64,000 nt of DNA, taken from Chryseobacterium sp. MYb264 (lineage in GTDB: Bacteria; Bacteroidota; Bacteroidia; Flavobacteriales; Weeksellaceae). The stretch spans positions 186,001-250,000 of the forward strand of contig NZ_CP142422.1 of NCBI RefSeq assembly GCF_035974275.1, read 5' to 3'. This document shows, piece after piece, positions 1 through 9,640 of this stretch. The notes beneath the pieces were generated by a model, which saw only the letters and a list, made by a program, of their open reading frames with translations, was not told where the DNA came from and did not search any database. A program made the translations under genes and the position numbers. How positions within the stretch are numbered: the first letter of the stretch is position 1; every line of letters begins with the position of its first letter.

Positions 1-1
1 A

Positions 2-1288
2 TATCCTATTGATGACAAGCAGTTTGAGATGACGGAAGATTATATTCTTTTCAGCACTTATACGATCAAGAAGCAATTCAGGAATGCTGAGATTTATTAT
101 AAAAAACTGGTCAGTTATTATGGTGAAAATGCAGAAAGACATAATAATCAGACTTCGTTGTTGAGGAGCTTTGTTTTTTACCATTATCAGACGAAAAACT
201 ATCCTGCCATGTATCGGGAAGCCACTTTGTTTGATTCTTTGGCGAAGAAAAACGGGAATGATATGTTACGCTCTGAAAATCACTTGATTTGGTTTAAAGC
301 AGATTCTACACAAGGGAAATATTTAGACGCAATAGAACATTATCAGTTGTATAAAAAGTTTTCGGATTCTGTTTTTAATGGAGAAAAAAGCAAACAGATC
401 AGCAGCCTGAAAATTCAGTTTGAAACCGATCAGAAAGATAAAAACATTGAATTGCTCACCCAAAAAGGTAAACTTCAGGAAATACAGATCACCAATGATA
501 CGTTTATTAAATATGTTTTTATAGGAAGTATTGTTGTTTTGATTTTATTTATCTTATTGATTTACAATCGTTCGAGGCTTAAAACCAACGCCAATAAAAA
601 ATTAGAACTAAAACGTAAGCAGATCGATGAGCAAAATGATCAACTTAAAAAACTTCTTGCCGAAAAAGAATGGCTGGTAAAGGAAATTCACCATCGTGTA
701 AAGAATAATTTACAGATTGTCATTAGTTTACTGAATACACAATCGGCTTATCTCGATAATGAAGATGCGTTAATGGCCATTCAGAACAGTCAGCACAGAA
801 TGCATGCGATGTCATTGATTCACCAGAAATTATATCAGACTGATAATCTTTCGACAATCGATATGTCCTGGTATATTTATGAATTGGTGAATTATATCAG
901 AGAATGTTATTCATCAGAAAATAAAATTAAGTTCACGGTACGGGCTGAAAAAGTTTTTCTGGATGTAGCTCAGGCGGTTCCGATGGGGCTTATCATCAAT
1001 GAAGCAGTGATTAATACAACAAAATATGCTTTTCCTGATGATAAAATAGGAGAAGTTGTGATTTCCTTTAAAAATATTGGAAATGGTGATTATGAATTAA
1101 TGGTTTCCGACAATGGAGTAGGTCTTCCTGATGATTTTGATATTGAAGAAACAGAATCTTTGGGAATGAATTTGATGCGTGGATTAACCGATCAGCTTGA
1201 TGGAAATTTTTCTCTCGAAAATAAAAACGGATTGAAAATTACCATTATATTTAGAAAAAATACAGAAATTGAAGCCCACGAAAAGTAA
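2..1288 (+). CDS. Sensor histidine kinase, HisKA_2 type with TPR-like N-terminus (5' end outside window)
   Basis: The reading frame is open from base 2, ahead of the first ATG at 29, so the start lies upstream of the window. Counting from that ATG, residues 1-150 are helical and TPR-like. A single membrane segment follows at about 161-179, then a coiled-coil linker (185-215). The phosphoacceptor region carries HHRVKNNLQ at 221-229, the HisKA_2 form of the H-box. The C-terminus is a HATPase_c domain with an N-box-like [13 protein letters not shown] and the G1 motif DNGVG. The protein should autophosphorylate on His222 (window numbering) and pass the phosphate to the regulator that starts 18 bp downstream. 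The signal it senses is unknown. Confidence 0.9.
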   Translation, partial: YPIDDKQFEMTEDYILFSTYTIKKQFRNAEIYYKKLVSYYGENAERHNNQTSLLRSFVFYHYQTKNYPAMYREATLFDSLAKKNGNDMLRSENHLIWFKADSTQGKYLDAIEHYQLYKKFSDSVFNGEKSKQISSLKIQFETDQKDKNIELLTQKGKLQEIQITNDTFIKYVFIGSIVVLILFILLIYNRSRLKTNANKKLELKRKQIDEQNDQLKKLLAEKEWLVKEIHHRVKNNLQIVISLLNTQSAYLDNEDALMAIQNSQHRMHAMSLIHQKLYQTDNLSTIDMSWYIYELVNYIRECYSSENKIKFTVRAEKVFLDVAQAVPMGLIINEAVINTTKYAFPDDKIGEVVISFKNIGNGDYELMVSDNGVGLPDDFDIEETESLGMNLMRGLTDQLDGNFSLENKNGLKITIIFRKNTEIEAHEK

Positions 1289-1306
1289 GCGGATCACATA
1301 AAAAAA

Positions 1307-2659
1307 ATGAAAGAAAAAATCTTAATTGTAGAAGATGAATTTATTGTAGCCAACGACCTCAAAATCATTTTGATTAAGGCGGGTTATCAGGTTACGGGAA
1401 TTGCTTCTTCGGTTGTTCAGGCAAGAAAATCGATTGAAGAAAAAAAGCCCGACTGGGTACTGTTGGATATTATGCTGAAAGGCGACTTAACGGGTATTGA
1501 TCTTGCGTGGGAACTGCGTGAGATCAATTTGCCGTTTCTCTATATTTCTGCCAATACCAACCAGACTACGTTGGAAGCAGTGAAGGAAACCCAGCCTTAC
1601 GGATTTATGGTTAAACCTTTTCGTGAGCGCGATTTAATCGTGATGTTAGACATCGCTAAATATCGTTTTGATGTCGAAAGAGGTTGCGATTTTATTAAAA
1701 ATACAGATAATGACGTTATTGAAGGCATTGTCGGGAAAAGCAAAGTTCTTAAGGATGTTGTTGAAAAAGTAAGGATTGTTGCCCCAACCGATACTTCCGT
1801 TCTGGTGATCGGTGAAAGTGGAACCGGAAAAGAAAAGGTAGCACATTCCGTGCATGAACTTTCAGATCGAAAAGATAAACCGATTGTGGTTGTAAACTGC
1901 GCTGCTTTGCCTCATTCTTTAATTGAATCTGAACTTTTTGGTCATGAAAAAGGAAGCTTTACAGGGGCGAATACTTTGAGGATCGGAAAATTTGAACAGG
2001 CAGATGGCGGAACAATATTTTTGGATGAAATAGGAGAATTACCTTTGGATTCCCAGGTGAAATTACTCCGTGTTTTACAGGAAAAAGAAATCGAAAGATT
2101 AGGCGGAAATAAAACACTAAAAGTGAATGTAAGAATTGTCGCAGCAACCAATCGATCTCTGGAAAAAGAAGTGGCAGAAGGCAGATTCAGGCTTGATTTA
2201 TATTACCGACTGAATGTTTTCCCAATCGAATTGCCACCGTTGAGAGAAAGAAAAGAAGACATCGAGCTGCTGGCTAATTTTTTCTTAAATAAATATTCTA
2301 CAGCCTCAAGAAGAAATATAACTTTGATCAGTAAAGATGCTTTAGAACAATTATTAAACTACCGTTGGCCCGGAAATATTCGTGAATTGGAACATTTGAT
2401 GGAAAGAAGTGTTCTTTTAGCAAAAAACACTGAAATCGAAAATTTTGAACTTCCGAAATCAGTTGAACAACCTTCGGAACCATCTCACGGACAGTTAAAA
2501 TCAATGGAAGAAATGGAAAGAGATCACATTATGAATGCGCTGCAAAGCTGCAACGGAAAAGTTTCCGGAATCGGTGGAGCGGCAGAATTATTGAAAATCC
2601 AGCCTCAGACTTTATATTCCAAAATGAAGAAACTGGGCATTGATAAAGGGTATAAATAG
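1307..2659 (+). CDS. Sigma-54-dependent response regulator (REC-AAA+-Fis HTH)
   Basis: A 450-aa NtrC-type enhancer-binding protein. The receiver domain (1-120) has the acidic pair Glu9/Asp10, phosphoacceptor Asp54 in LLDIML and the conserved Lys of MVKPF. The AAA+ domain (about 140-370) carries Walker A GESGTGKE (169-176), a GSFTGA sigma-54 contact loop (216-221; Ser replaces the usual Ala) and Walker [11 protein letters not shown] Fis-type helix-turn-helix closes the protein (about 410-450). It lies 18 bp after the kinase gene, so the two should form an operon and a two-component pair. It should activate sigma-54 promoters when phosphorylated; its targets are unknown. A stable hairpin follows the stop. 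Confidence 0.93.
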   Translation: MKEKILIVEDEFIVANDLKIILIKAGYQVTGIASSVVQARKSIEEKKPDWVLLDIMLKGDLTGIDLAWELREINLPFLYISANTNQTTLEAVKETQPYGFMVKPFRERDLIVMLDIAKYRFDVERGCDFIKNTDNDVIEGIVGKSKVLKDVVEKVRIVAPTDTSVLVIGESGTGKEKVAHSVHELSDRKDKPIVVVNCAALPHSLIESELFGHEKGSFTGANTLRIGKFEQADGGTIFLDEIGELPLDSQVKLLRVLQEKEIERLGGNKTLKVNVRIVAATNRSLEKEVAEGRFRLDLYYRLNVFPIELPPLRERKEDIELLANFFLNKYSTASRRNITLISKDALEQLLNYRWPGNIRELEHLMERSVLLAKNTEIENFELPKSVEQPSEPSHGQLKSMEEMERDHIMNALQSCNGKVSGIGGAAELLKIQPQTLYSKMKKLGIDKGYK

Positions 2660-2691
2660 AAACTTTTATTCAACAAAAATCCATTCAATAG

Positions 2692-2715
2692 AGGCGGACT
2701 TTAGTCCGCTTTCAA
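2692..2715 (+). terminator. Hairpin downstream of the sigma-54 response regulator
   Basis: GCGGAC (2694-2699) pairs with GTCCGC (2704-2709) around a TTTA loop. Flanking A-T and G-T pairs extend the stem, and a short T-rich stretch follows. It sits 35 bp after the regulator stop. The T tract is weak (TTTC), so it may be an extragenic palindrome rather than an efficient terminator. Confidence 0.55.
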
Positions 2716-2808
2716 AAAAATAAAATAAAGGCTTTAGCCAAAATTTATTAAAATTTTAAAATCACTTATTAGATTAAGTGAAAGCATTTGTTTTTTCGTA
2801 AACAATCC

Positions 2809-2941
2809 GTCAGTTCGAGTGATTTTTTGAAACAAAGTGGAGAAAAATTGTATCGAGAACATATTGAAATCATCGTATACAGCTTTATATTAAAATAAAT
2901 TCTCGATATAAAATTCTTTCAGAATTTCACTCGAATTGACG
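2809..2941. repeat. MITE-like extragenic palindromic element
   Basis: The ends GTCAGTTCGAGTGA (2809-2822) and TCACTCGAATTGAC (2927-2940) are imperfect inverted repeats with one mismatch. A second nested pair lies inside: TATCGAGAA near 2851 and TTCTCGATA at 2900-2908. The whole element is about 130 bp and has no ORF. It fills most of the gap between the regulator and the TMEM175-like gene. Similar nested palindromes are common between genes of flavobacteria (general knowledge). Confidence 0.6.
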
Positions 2942-2967
2942 CTAACAATCTCAATAATAAAAAAATC

Positions 2968-3585
2968 ATGGAAAAAGAAACTGGCCGTATAGAAGGCTTC
3001 AGCGACGGCGTTTTTGCCATTGCAATCACCCTTTTGGTACTCGATCTTCACGTACCTGAAGCAGACAGCATCAGGAACGGAAACGATATATTAATTTTTA
3101 TGAAAAACCAATGGCCAACGTTTTTAGCGTTTATCCTTTCGTTTTTCAGTATTTTCATCATGTGGGTCAATCACCACAAAATTTTCAAACAAATTTATAG
3201 TCGAAATTCAGGAATTATGTTTGCTAATGGATTGATTCTCTTTCTCGTTTCGGCAGTTTCCTATCCAACGGCTTTGTTGGCTAAATATTTCAACGGAGAA
3301 GCGGCTTCTGTGGTCGTGGCCATCTATACGGGAATTTTTGTACTGATTAATCTGGCGTATAATCTACTGTGGTATCTGGCGAGTAAAAACAAAAAATTAC
3401 TGCGTCCGGGAATTACCGATCTGGCGATTAAAAAAATACACAATAATTACCTTTACGGACTTCCTATTTATATTATTGCGCTGACTTTTTCCTTCTGGAT
3501 TCCTGTTGTTTCATTGATTATTATTCTGGGATTGTGGATCTTTTGGGCGCTTTCGTCAGGAAAAATTGAAATGAGTATGAAATAA
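2968..3585 (+). CDS. TMEM175-like (DUF1211) integral membrane protein, putative potassium channel
   Basis: A 205-aa membrane protein. It opens with the family signature: an Arg followed by FSDGVFAIAITLLVLDL in the first transmembrane helix (about 10-30). About five further hydrophobic segments follow, including 45-65, 80-100, 110-135 and 165-200. Bacterial TMEM175 proteins of this length are six-helix subunits that form tetrameric potassium-permeable pores in the inner membrane. The FSDG motif supports the family assignment; conduction by this protein is inference. The gene has its own spacer on both sides and no clear operon partner. Confidence 0.85.
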   Translation: MEKETGRIEGFSDGVFAIAITLLVLDLHVPEADSIRNGNDILIFMKNQWPTFLAFILSFFSIFIMWVNHHKIFKQIYSRNSGIMFANGLILFLVSAVSYPTALLAKYFNGEAASVVVAIYTGIFVLINLAYNLLWYLASKNKKLLRPGITDLAIKKIHNNYLYGLPIYIIALTFSFWIPVVSLIIILGLWIFWALSSGKIEMSMK

Positions 3586-3780
3586 TTTTATCCGCAAAAG
3601 AGGCAAAAGTTATTTTAAAAGCTTTGAGTTAAAGTATATCAAAGCAAACAAAAAATCAAAGATTTTTAAAAGCTAATGTGGTTTTTTGTAAGTAAAAATT
3701 TAAGCTTAAAATTATTAAGTGCTAAAAACTTTTGTGACTTTTGTGGTTGAAATTCGCCCAAAAAGATATCTTTCAATGTG

Positions 3781-5352
3781 CTATTCACCCGTTTTAAAGT
3801 GATGTTCTTTCTTTATTCCCAGCTTTTGCATTTTAGAAATCAACGTAGTAGAAGGTAATCCCAGCAAAACAGCAGCCCCATTTTTACCGGAAATTCTGCC
3901 ATTACATTTTTCCACGACTTTTAAAATATATTCTTTTTCAAATTCATGAAGAGTCTTGATTTGAAAGTGGTTTTCTGTATGTTCAGGATTGATAATTTTC
4001 GGAAATTCCATTTCTGTAATAGTCGCTGTTTTGGTGGTTAGAATACTCCTTTCCACCATGTTTTCAAGCTCACGAATATTGCCGGGCCATGAATTTTCAA
4101 TCATGGAATCTATTACTTTTTTAGAAAAACCTTTAACTTTCCGGCCTGCTTTTTCAGAATGTTTTTCAAGAAAATAAAGAGCTAATAACTCAATGTCCTC
4201 TTTTCTTTCTCGCAGAGCCGGAAGATAAATTGGAAAAACATTCAGTCGGTAAAAAAGATCACTTCTGAAATCACCTTTTTCAACTTCTTTGGCCAAATTT
4301 CTGTTGGTTGCCGCAATCACTCTCGCATTCACCTTTATCCTTTGAGTTCCACCAATTCTTTCCACTTCTTTTTCCTGCAAAACTCTCAATAAACGACCTT
4401 GAAGTTCCAACGGCAATTCTCCAATTTCATCTAAAAAAATCGTGCTGTTATGCGCTTGTTCAAATTTTCCTTTGCGTTGCTCAGTGGCTCCGGTAAAGCT
4501 TCCTTTTTCATGACCAAAAAGTTCAGATTCAATAAGATTCGCGGGAATTGCTGCACAATTAATTCTGATCATTTGTTGATTTGAAGCCTCTGAAAGTTCA
4601 TGGATAGCCTGCGCAATCAGCTCTTTTCCCGTTCCTGTTTCTCCATAAATAATGACATTAGACAGGGAAGGAGCAACCTGTGAAATCTGTTCATATATTT
4701 CCTGCATTAAATTGCTGTCGCCAATAATTCCGTGAAATCCTTTTTTAGCTTGCTGTTTTTCAGTATTGATTTCCGTTGCAGAAAAAATTTGATTGTTCTG
4801 AAGAAATTTTAATTGTTCCTGAATAGAAATATTCCTAATCGTAATTGAAAGTTGAGTCGAAATGCCTTCTAAAATTCTTTCGCGAATATCGTCTGCTGAA
4901 ATGAAACTCTTATAAAATAAAAAAACGACATGTTGACTTTCCTGAATGACAGGCAATGAAAAACCTACAGCTATTCGTATTCCCGAATTTTTTGCTGTTA
5001 AGAAATAAGATGGAGTGGTGTTTTTCTTTTCCGAAAGTTCTTTTAAATTAAATAAAACAGGCTCGGCAGAATCAAGGCACTGTTCAAAATAAGGATCTGT
5101 TGGTTTTTCATTATCTTCTCCATTTGAAAAACTGCTGTAAAAAGTTTGAACAACAGCATTATCAGCTTTAAGAATAATCATTTCATTAAACTTCAATTCC
5201 TGTTTCGCATTTTGATTCAAAATAAAATGAAGCTCTTTTTTGTCTAAAACTTTGGCGAATGAAGTGTTTAAAGCAGATATCGTCAGTTGTTCTCTTTGCA
5301 TTTCCTGAAGCCGTTTCATGAGAAGAAGGTGCTGATCTGACTGTTTATCCAT
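3781..5352 (-). CDS. Sigma-54-dependent transcriptional activator (GAF-like-AAA+-Fis HTH)
   Basis: A 523-aa protein. Residues 20-180 look like a GAF-type sensory domain and there is no receiver Asp, so input is probably a ligand or partner rather than phosphorylation. The AAA+ core has Walker A GETGTGKE (237-244), GSFTGA and IFLDEIGEL. The C-terminus is a Fis-type helix-turn-helix in a region containing [15 protein letters not shown]. The core is close to the response regulator encoded at 1307-2659, which suggests duplication of an enhancer-binding protein followed by a swapped sensor. It is transcribed away from the xylose genes. Its targets are unknown. Confidence 0.9.
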   Translation of the reverse strand: MDKQSDQHLLLMKRLQEMQREQLTISALNTSFAKVLDKKELHFILNQNAKQELKFNEMIILKADNAVVQTFYSSFSNGEDNEKPTDPYFEQCLDSAEPVLFNLKELSEKKNTTPSYFLTAKNSGIRIAVGFSLPVIQESQHVVFLFYKSFISADDIRERILEGISTQLSITIRNISIQEQLKFLQNNQIFSATEINTEKQQAKKGFHGIIGDSNLMQEIYEQISQVAPSLSNVIIYGETGTGKELIAQAIHELSEASNQQMIRINCAAIPANLIESELFGHEKGSFTGATEQRKGKFEQAHNSTIFLDEIGELPLELQGRLLRVLQEKEVERIGGTQRIKVNARVIAATNRNLAKEVEKGDFRSDLFYRLNVFPIYLPALRERKEDIELLALYFLEKHSEKAGRKVKGFSKKVIDSMIENSWPGNIRELENMVERSILTTKTATITEMEFPKIINPEHTENHFQIKTLHEFEKEYILKVVEKCNGRISGKNGAAVLLGLPSTTLISKMQKLGIKKEHHFKTGE

Positions 5353-5844
5353 AATTGATTAAAAGAAAGTTTAAAGGTAATCAATCAAAACGAGTTTTTG
5401 CAATTAGAGCTTTTTAATTTTCTGAGTTTATATTTTATCGGAATTTTTGATGTTAATTTTTACTTATTAATAAAATTCTAACGCTAAGTATAAAAATTGG
5501 GTAAAATAATTTCTTTAATTCTGATCATTTTATACTAAAATTGATGTTTTTTACGATTATTTTGAAAAAAATATTAAAATATTTTAGGTTTTTTCTTATC
5601 ATAAATTTAATGAAAAGAATAATTTTTTTTTAATTTGCTTTTTTTTGAGTTAAAGTTTTATTTTTTAATCAATTATAAAAATTATATCATAATTTTTACG
5701 ATAACCTTATCATTAAATTGATGGTATAGTTATCATCGAAAATCGATATGTAAATTATTGATAAACAGTAGATAGTTTGTAAATTATTTTTTTTATTCAA
5801 CTGAATTTTTATATTTGTCATGTTACGTAAATGTTAACATCTCC
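5353..5844. promoter_or_regulatory. AT-rich divergent intergenic region with a -7 element for the Nudix-type regulator
   Basis: There is no gene in this roughly 490-bp AT-rich spacer. TATATTTG at 5810-5817 matches the Bacteroidota -7 consensus TAnnTTTG. It would start transcription about 20 bp before the ATG at 5845. No TTG lies at the expected -33 spacing, so the promoter is either weak or activator-dependent. Several TTATCAT/GATAA-type motifs cluster at about 5690-5765 and could be operator material; that is a guess. Confidence 0.45.
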
Positions 5845-6561
5845 ATGAGCCCAAATTTTATACATACCTATGTTTCTGTTGACTGTGTCGTTTTTGGATT
5901 CGACCACGAAAACCGATTGAATATCTTATTGGTGGAACGTCATCTCGATGCCGAAAAGCAAATTAAGCTTCCCGGAAGTTTGATTTTAAGCGATGAAGAT
6001 GTTGACGATGCTGCCGAAAGAGTACTTCATGAACTGACAGGAATTAAGAAGATGGTTTTGAAGCAGTTTAAATGTTTCGCAGATCCGCAACGTGCAAGCA
6101 GTCAGGATGATATTCAATGGATGGGGATAGAATATAAGCATCATATAGACCGGATTATTACGGTGGCGTATCTTTCGTTGTGCAAGATCGATCATAAGAT
6201 CAACAGTTCAAAATATGATACGGTAGACTGGCATCCGGTGGATAAAGTTCCGTCTTTGCCTTTTGATCATAATAAAATCATCAGTGAGTCTTTGGTAGAG
6301 ATCAGAAAATGGATAGAATCTGACTTTTCAATTATTTTTGAATTGTTGCCCAAAAGATTTACGATCAGGCAGTTGTATCAATTGTACAGTGCATTGAGTG
6401 AAAAGCATATAGATATTAAAAATTTTCACAAAAAGATTTCGTCATTCAGTTATATTGTACCACTGGATGAGATTGAAACCAATGTTTCGCATCGTGCAGC
6501 AAGGTATTATAAATTTGATGCCAAGATTTACAAGAAAAACCATACTAAACTTATAAAATAA
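5845..6561 (+). CDS. Nudix-related transcriptional regulator (AraR/NrtR-like), probable pentose regulator
   Basis: A 238-aa protein with an N-terminal Nudix fold (about 5-150) and a C-terminal winged-helix region (about 155-230, RFTIRQLYQLYSAL). The Nudix box at 44-67 is degenerate. Against G-x5-E-x7-REUxEExGU, the REUxEE segment reads RVLHEL and has lost two of its Glu residues, so hydrolase activity is unlikely. This is the pattern of NrtR-family and Bacteroides AraR-type regulators, in which the domain binds an effector. It lies 63 bp upstream of xylulokinase, so control of xylose or arabinose genes is likely. I chose ATG 5845 over an in-frame TTG at 5815 because that TTG lies inside the -7 element. 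Confidence 0.82.
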   Translation: MSPNFIHTYVSVDCVVFGFDHENRLNILLVERHLDAEKQIKLPGSLILSDEDVDDAAERVLHELTGIKKMVLKQFKCFADPQRASSQDDIQWMGIEYKHHIDRIITVAYLSLCKIDHKINSSKYDTVDWHPVDKVPSLPFDHNKIISESLVEIRKWIESDFSIIFELLPKRFTIRQLYQLYSALSEKHIDIKNFHKKISSFSYIVPLDEIETNVSHRAARYYKFDAKIYKKNHTKLIK

Positions 6562-6624
6562 GAACATTTTTAGCTTTTAAAGCGCTGAAATGTAAACCAT
6601 CAACTAAAAAACGATCAACAATTT

Positions 6625-8109
6625 ATGTATTTACTAGGCTATGATATCGGCAGTTCTTCTGTAAAAGTTTGTCTCATCGAGGCATCCAGCGGAAAAGTGA
6701 TCGCTTCTGAATTTTCTCCTAAAAAAGAAATGAAAATCACGGCGATTCATCCCGGTTGGGCAGAACAGAATCCTGCAGATTGGTGGACGAATCTGAAGTT
6801 GGCGCATGAAGCGGTAATGCACGAATCAGGCATTAATGCTGAGGATATCAAAGGTATTGGAATCACATGGCAGATGCATGGTTTGATTTTGGTGGATAAA
6901 GATCAGCATTTATTGAGACCTTCAATTATCTGGTGCGACAGCCGTGCAGTGCCTTATGGTGAAAAGGCTTTCAAGGAAATTGGAGAAGAGAAATGTCTAT
7001 CTCATTTATTGAATTCTCCGGGAAATTTTACGGCTTCAAAATTAGCTTGGGTGAAAGAACATGAACCGGAAATTTTCGAAAAAATAGATAAAATAATGCT
7101 TCCGGGAGATTATATTGCCATGAGACTTTCGGGCGAAATAGGAATGACGATTGAAGGTTTGTCTGAAGGAATTTTCTGGGATTTTAAAAATAACTGTATC
7201 TCGGAAGATGTGATTAATTATTACGGAATTCCAAAAAGTTTTTTCCCTGAAATTATCCCGACTTTCGGAATTCAGGCAACGGTTTCTGCATCCGCAGCTC
7301 AGGAATTAGGTTTAAAAGAAGGAACACCGATTTCTTACAGAGCAGGAGATCAGCCGAATAATGCCTTGTCTTTAAACGTTTTCAACCCGGGAGAAATTGC
7401 TTCCACAGCAGGAACTTCAGGTGTAGTTTACGGTGTTTTAGATAAGCTGGAATATGATAAGTTATCAAGAGTAAATACTTTTGCCCATGTCAATTATACT
7501 CAGGAATTAACGAGATTAGGCGTTTTGCTTTGCATCAACGGAACCGGAATTTTAAACTCATGGTTAAAGCACAATTTCGCCACTTCATTATCTTCTTATG
7601 GAGATATGAATGATCTGGCTTCACTTTCACCGATAGGTTCTAAAGGGTTAAGTATTATTCCGTTTGGAAACGGTGCTGAAAGAGTGTTGGAAAATAAAGA
7701 TACAAGCTGTTCGATCCACGGAATTAATTTTAACATCCATTCAAAAGGAGATATTTTGCGTGCGGCGCAGGAGGGAATTGTGTTTTCCTACGAATATGGA
7801 ATGAATATCATGCGAAATATCGGGATGGATATTCAGGTGGTTCGTGCGGGAAATGCTAATATGTTTTTAAGTTCAATTTTTCGCCAGTCGCTTGCGAGCG
7901 TGAGCAATGCGGTGATCGAACTTTACGATACAGACGGAGCAGTAGGTGCTGCGAGAGCTGCAGGAATGGGAATCGGCTTTTATGCAGATTCTAAGGAAGC
8001 TTTTTCATCACTTGAAAAAATAGCGGTGATAGAGCCTGAACATGAGAAACGCGAACAATACTTAGAAGCCTATGAGAGATGGAAAAATCATCTTAGCGAA
8101 ATAATCTAA
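6625..8109 (+). CDS. xylB: Xylulokinase
   Basis: A 494-aa FGGY-family sugar kinase, cytoplasmic, phosphorylating D-xylulose to xylulose 5-phosphate with ATP. The N-terminal ATPase lobe opens with GYDIGSSSVKVCLIE. QMHGLILVD (about 75-85) is typical of xylulokinases, and the second lobe carries STAGTSGVVYG and the late glycine-rich GAVGAARAAGMG. It lies between the Nudix-type regulator and xylose isomerase, the usual Bacteroidota arrangement. The length is normal for the family and no signal peptide is present. Confidence 0.95.
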   Translation: MYLLGYDIGSSSVKVCLIEASSGKVIASEFSPKKEMKITAIHPGWAEQNPADWWTNLKLAHEAVMHESGINAEDIKGIGITWQMHGLILVDKDQHLLRPSIIWCDSRAVPYGEKAFKEIGEEKCLSHLLNSPGNFTASKLAWVKEHEPEIFEKIDKIMLPGDYIAMRLSGEIGMTIEGLSEGIFWDFKNNCISEDVINYYGIPKSFFPEIIPTFGIQATVSASAAQELGLKEGTPISYRAGDQPNNALSLNVFNPGEIASTAGTSGVVYGVLDKLEYDKLSRVNTFAHVNYTQELTRLGVLLCINGTGILNSWLKHNFATSLSSYGDMNDLASLSPIGSKGLSIIPFGNGAERVLENKDTSCSIHGINFNIHSKGDILRAAQEGIVFSYEYGMNIMRNIGMDIQVVRAGNANMFLSSIFRQSLASVSNAVIELYDTDGAVGAARAAGMGIGFYADSKEAFSSLEKIAVIEPEHEKREQYLEAYERWKNHLSEII

Positions 8110-8221
8110 ACCCACCTTACAACGGAAATTTTCCATTGCACTTATTGACTCTTTCGAATCAATGAGCAGGAAATTTCTACGCCAAATTTTAAAATTTAAC
8201 TAAAAAATTAAAACAGAATAT

Positions 8222-9550
8222 ATGAACACTTTAACAGGTACAAAAGAGTTTTTTACAGGAATCGATACCATTAAATTCGAAGGAAAAGAGAGCAGAAATC
8301 CTTTGGCATTCAGATATTATGATGCGGAAAGGATCGTCATGGGAAAACCGATGAAAGACTGGACGAAATTTGCCATGGCTTGGTGGCATACTTTATGTGC
8401 AAACGGAAGCGATCCATTCGGAGGAGCAACGATTCACCATCCTTGGGATTCTTCTAGGGACGCGGTAACGAGAGCCAAGCATAAAATGGATGCCGGTTTC
8501 GAATTTATGTCTAAAATGGGTTTCAATTATTACTGTTTCCACGATATCGATTTGGTAGATCCGGCAGATAACTGGAGAGATTATGAAAAAAATCTTCAGA
8601 CAGTGGTAGAATATGCCAAAGAAAAGCAGGCTGAAACGGGAATTAAGCTTTTATGGGGAACCGCCAACGTTTTCACGCACGAAAGATACATGAACGGAGC
8701 CTCTACCAACCCGAATTTTGACGTAGTTGCCTGTGCAGGAACTCAGGTTAAAAATTCTATTGATGCGACAATTGCTTTAGGCGGAGATAATTACGTTTTC
8801 TGGGGCGGAAGAGAAGGATATATGAGCCTTCTGAATACCGATATGAAGCGCGAAAAAGACCATTTGGCACAGTTCCTTTCGATGTCGAGAGATTATGCGC
8901 GTCAACAAGGTTTTAAAGGAACGTTCCTGATTGAGCCTAAACCGATGGAGCCTACAAAACATCAGTACGACTACGATTCTGAAACGGTAATCGGATTTTT
9001 AAGACATTACGGATTAGATAAAGATTTTAAACTAAATATCGAAGTCAACCACGCGACTTTAGCAGGTCATACTTTTGAACATGAACTTCAGGCTGCTGTT
9101 GATGCCGGACTTTTAGGAAGCATTGATGCCAACAGAGGAGATTATCAGAATGGCTGGGATACCGATCAGTTCCCGGTAGATTATCATGATCTGGCTCAGG
9201 CTTGGTTGGTTCTTTTGCAGGCGGGAGGCTTAGGAAATGGTGGAATTAATTTCGATGCGAAGATCAGAAGAAATTCTATTGATGCCGAAGATCTGTTTAT
9301 TTCTCATGTTTCGGGGATGGATGTTTTTGCTAAAGGCTTGCTGGTTGCAGCAGATATTCTTGAAAATTCAGATTATACGAAACTTCGTACAGAAAGATAT
9401 TCTTCATTCGATGCCGGAAACGGAAAAGCGTTTGAAAACGGAACACTTACTTTAGAAGACCTTCAGAGAATTGCTCACGAAATTGGCGAACCACAGCCAA
9501 AAAGCGGAAAACAGGAGTTGTTTGAAGCTATCGTGAACATGTACATCTAA
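8222..9550 (+). CDS. xylA: Xylose isomerase
   Basis: A 442-aa class II xylose isomerase that interconverts D-xylose and D-xylulose using two divalent metals. The catalytic His107 sits in FHDID, the HHPWD segment at 72-76 helps form the active site, and the family signature [15 protein letters not shown] lies at 193-207. The metal-binding [15 protein letters not shown] segment follows near 240. It starts 112 bp after xylB and is probably co-transcribed with it. A strong terminator-like hairpin follows the stop and separates it from susC. Confidence 0.97.
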   Translation: MNTLTGTKEFFTGIDTIKFEGKESRNPLAFRYYDAERIVMGKPMKDWTKFAMAWWHTLCANGSDPFGGATIHHPWDSSRDAVTRAKHKMDAGFEFMSKMGFNYYCFHDIDLVDPADNWRDYEKNLQTVVEYAKEKQAETGIKLLWGTANVFTHERYMNGASTNPNFDVVACAGTQVKNSIDATIALGGDNYVFWGGREGYMSLLNTDMKREKDHLAQFLSMSRDYARQQGFKGTFLIEPKPMEPTKHQYDYDSETVIGFLRHYGLDKDFKLNIEVNHATLAGHTFEHELQAAVDAGLLGSIDANRGDYQNGWDTDQFPVDYHDLAQAWLVLLQAGGLGNGGINFDAKIRRNSIDAEDLFISHVSGMDVFAKGLLVAADILENSDYTKLRTERYSSFDAGNGKAFENGTLTLEDLQRIAHEIGEPQPKSGKQELFEAIVNMYI

Positions 9551-9560
9551 AAAATAGAAG

Positions 9561-9613
9561 AGACTGTTAAACACTAAGGATTTACGAATGTCAATTTTTT
9601 AACAGTCTTTTTT
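9561..9613 (+). terminator. Rho-independent terminator or attenuator between xylA and susC
   Basis: AGACTGTTAAA (9561-9571) pairs perfectly with TTTAACAGTCT (9598-9608) around a 26-nt loop, and a six-T run ends at 9613. Only 27 bp remain before the susC ATG, and I see no TAnnTTTG promoter there. This may therefore attenuate rather than fully stop transcription into the uptake genes. Confidence 0.8.
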
Positions 9614-9640
9614 CTCAACCCAATATTTAAATTAAAACTT

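Noticed and set aside
5815..5844. TTG start giving ten extra residues on the Nudix-type regulator
   Set aside because: The TTG lies inside the TAnnTTTG promoter element, and the extra residues are not family-like; ATG 5845 fits better.
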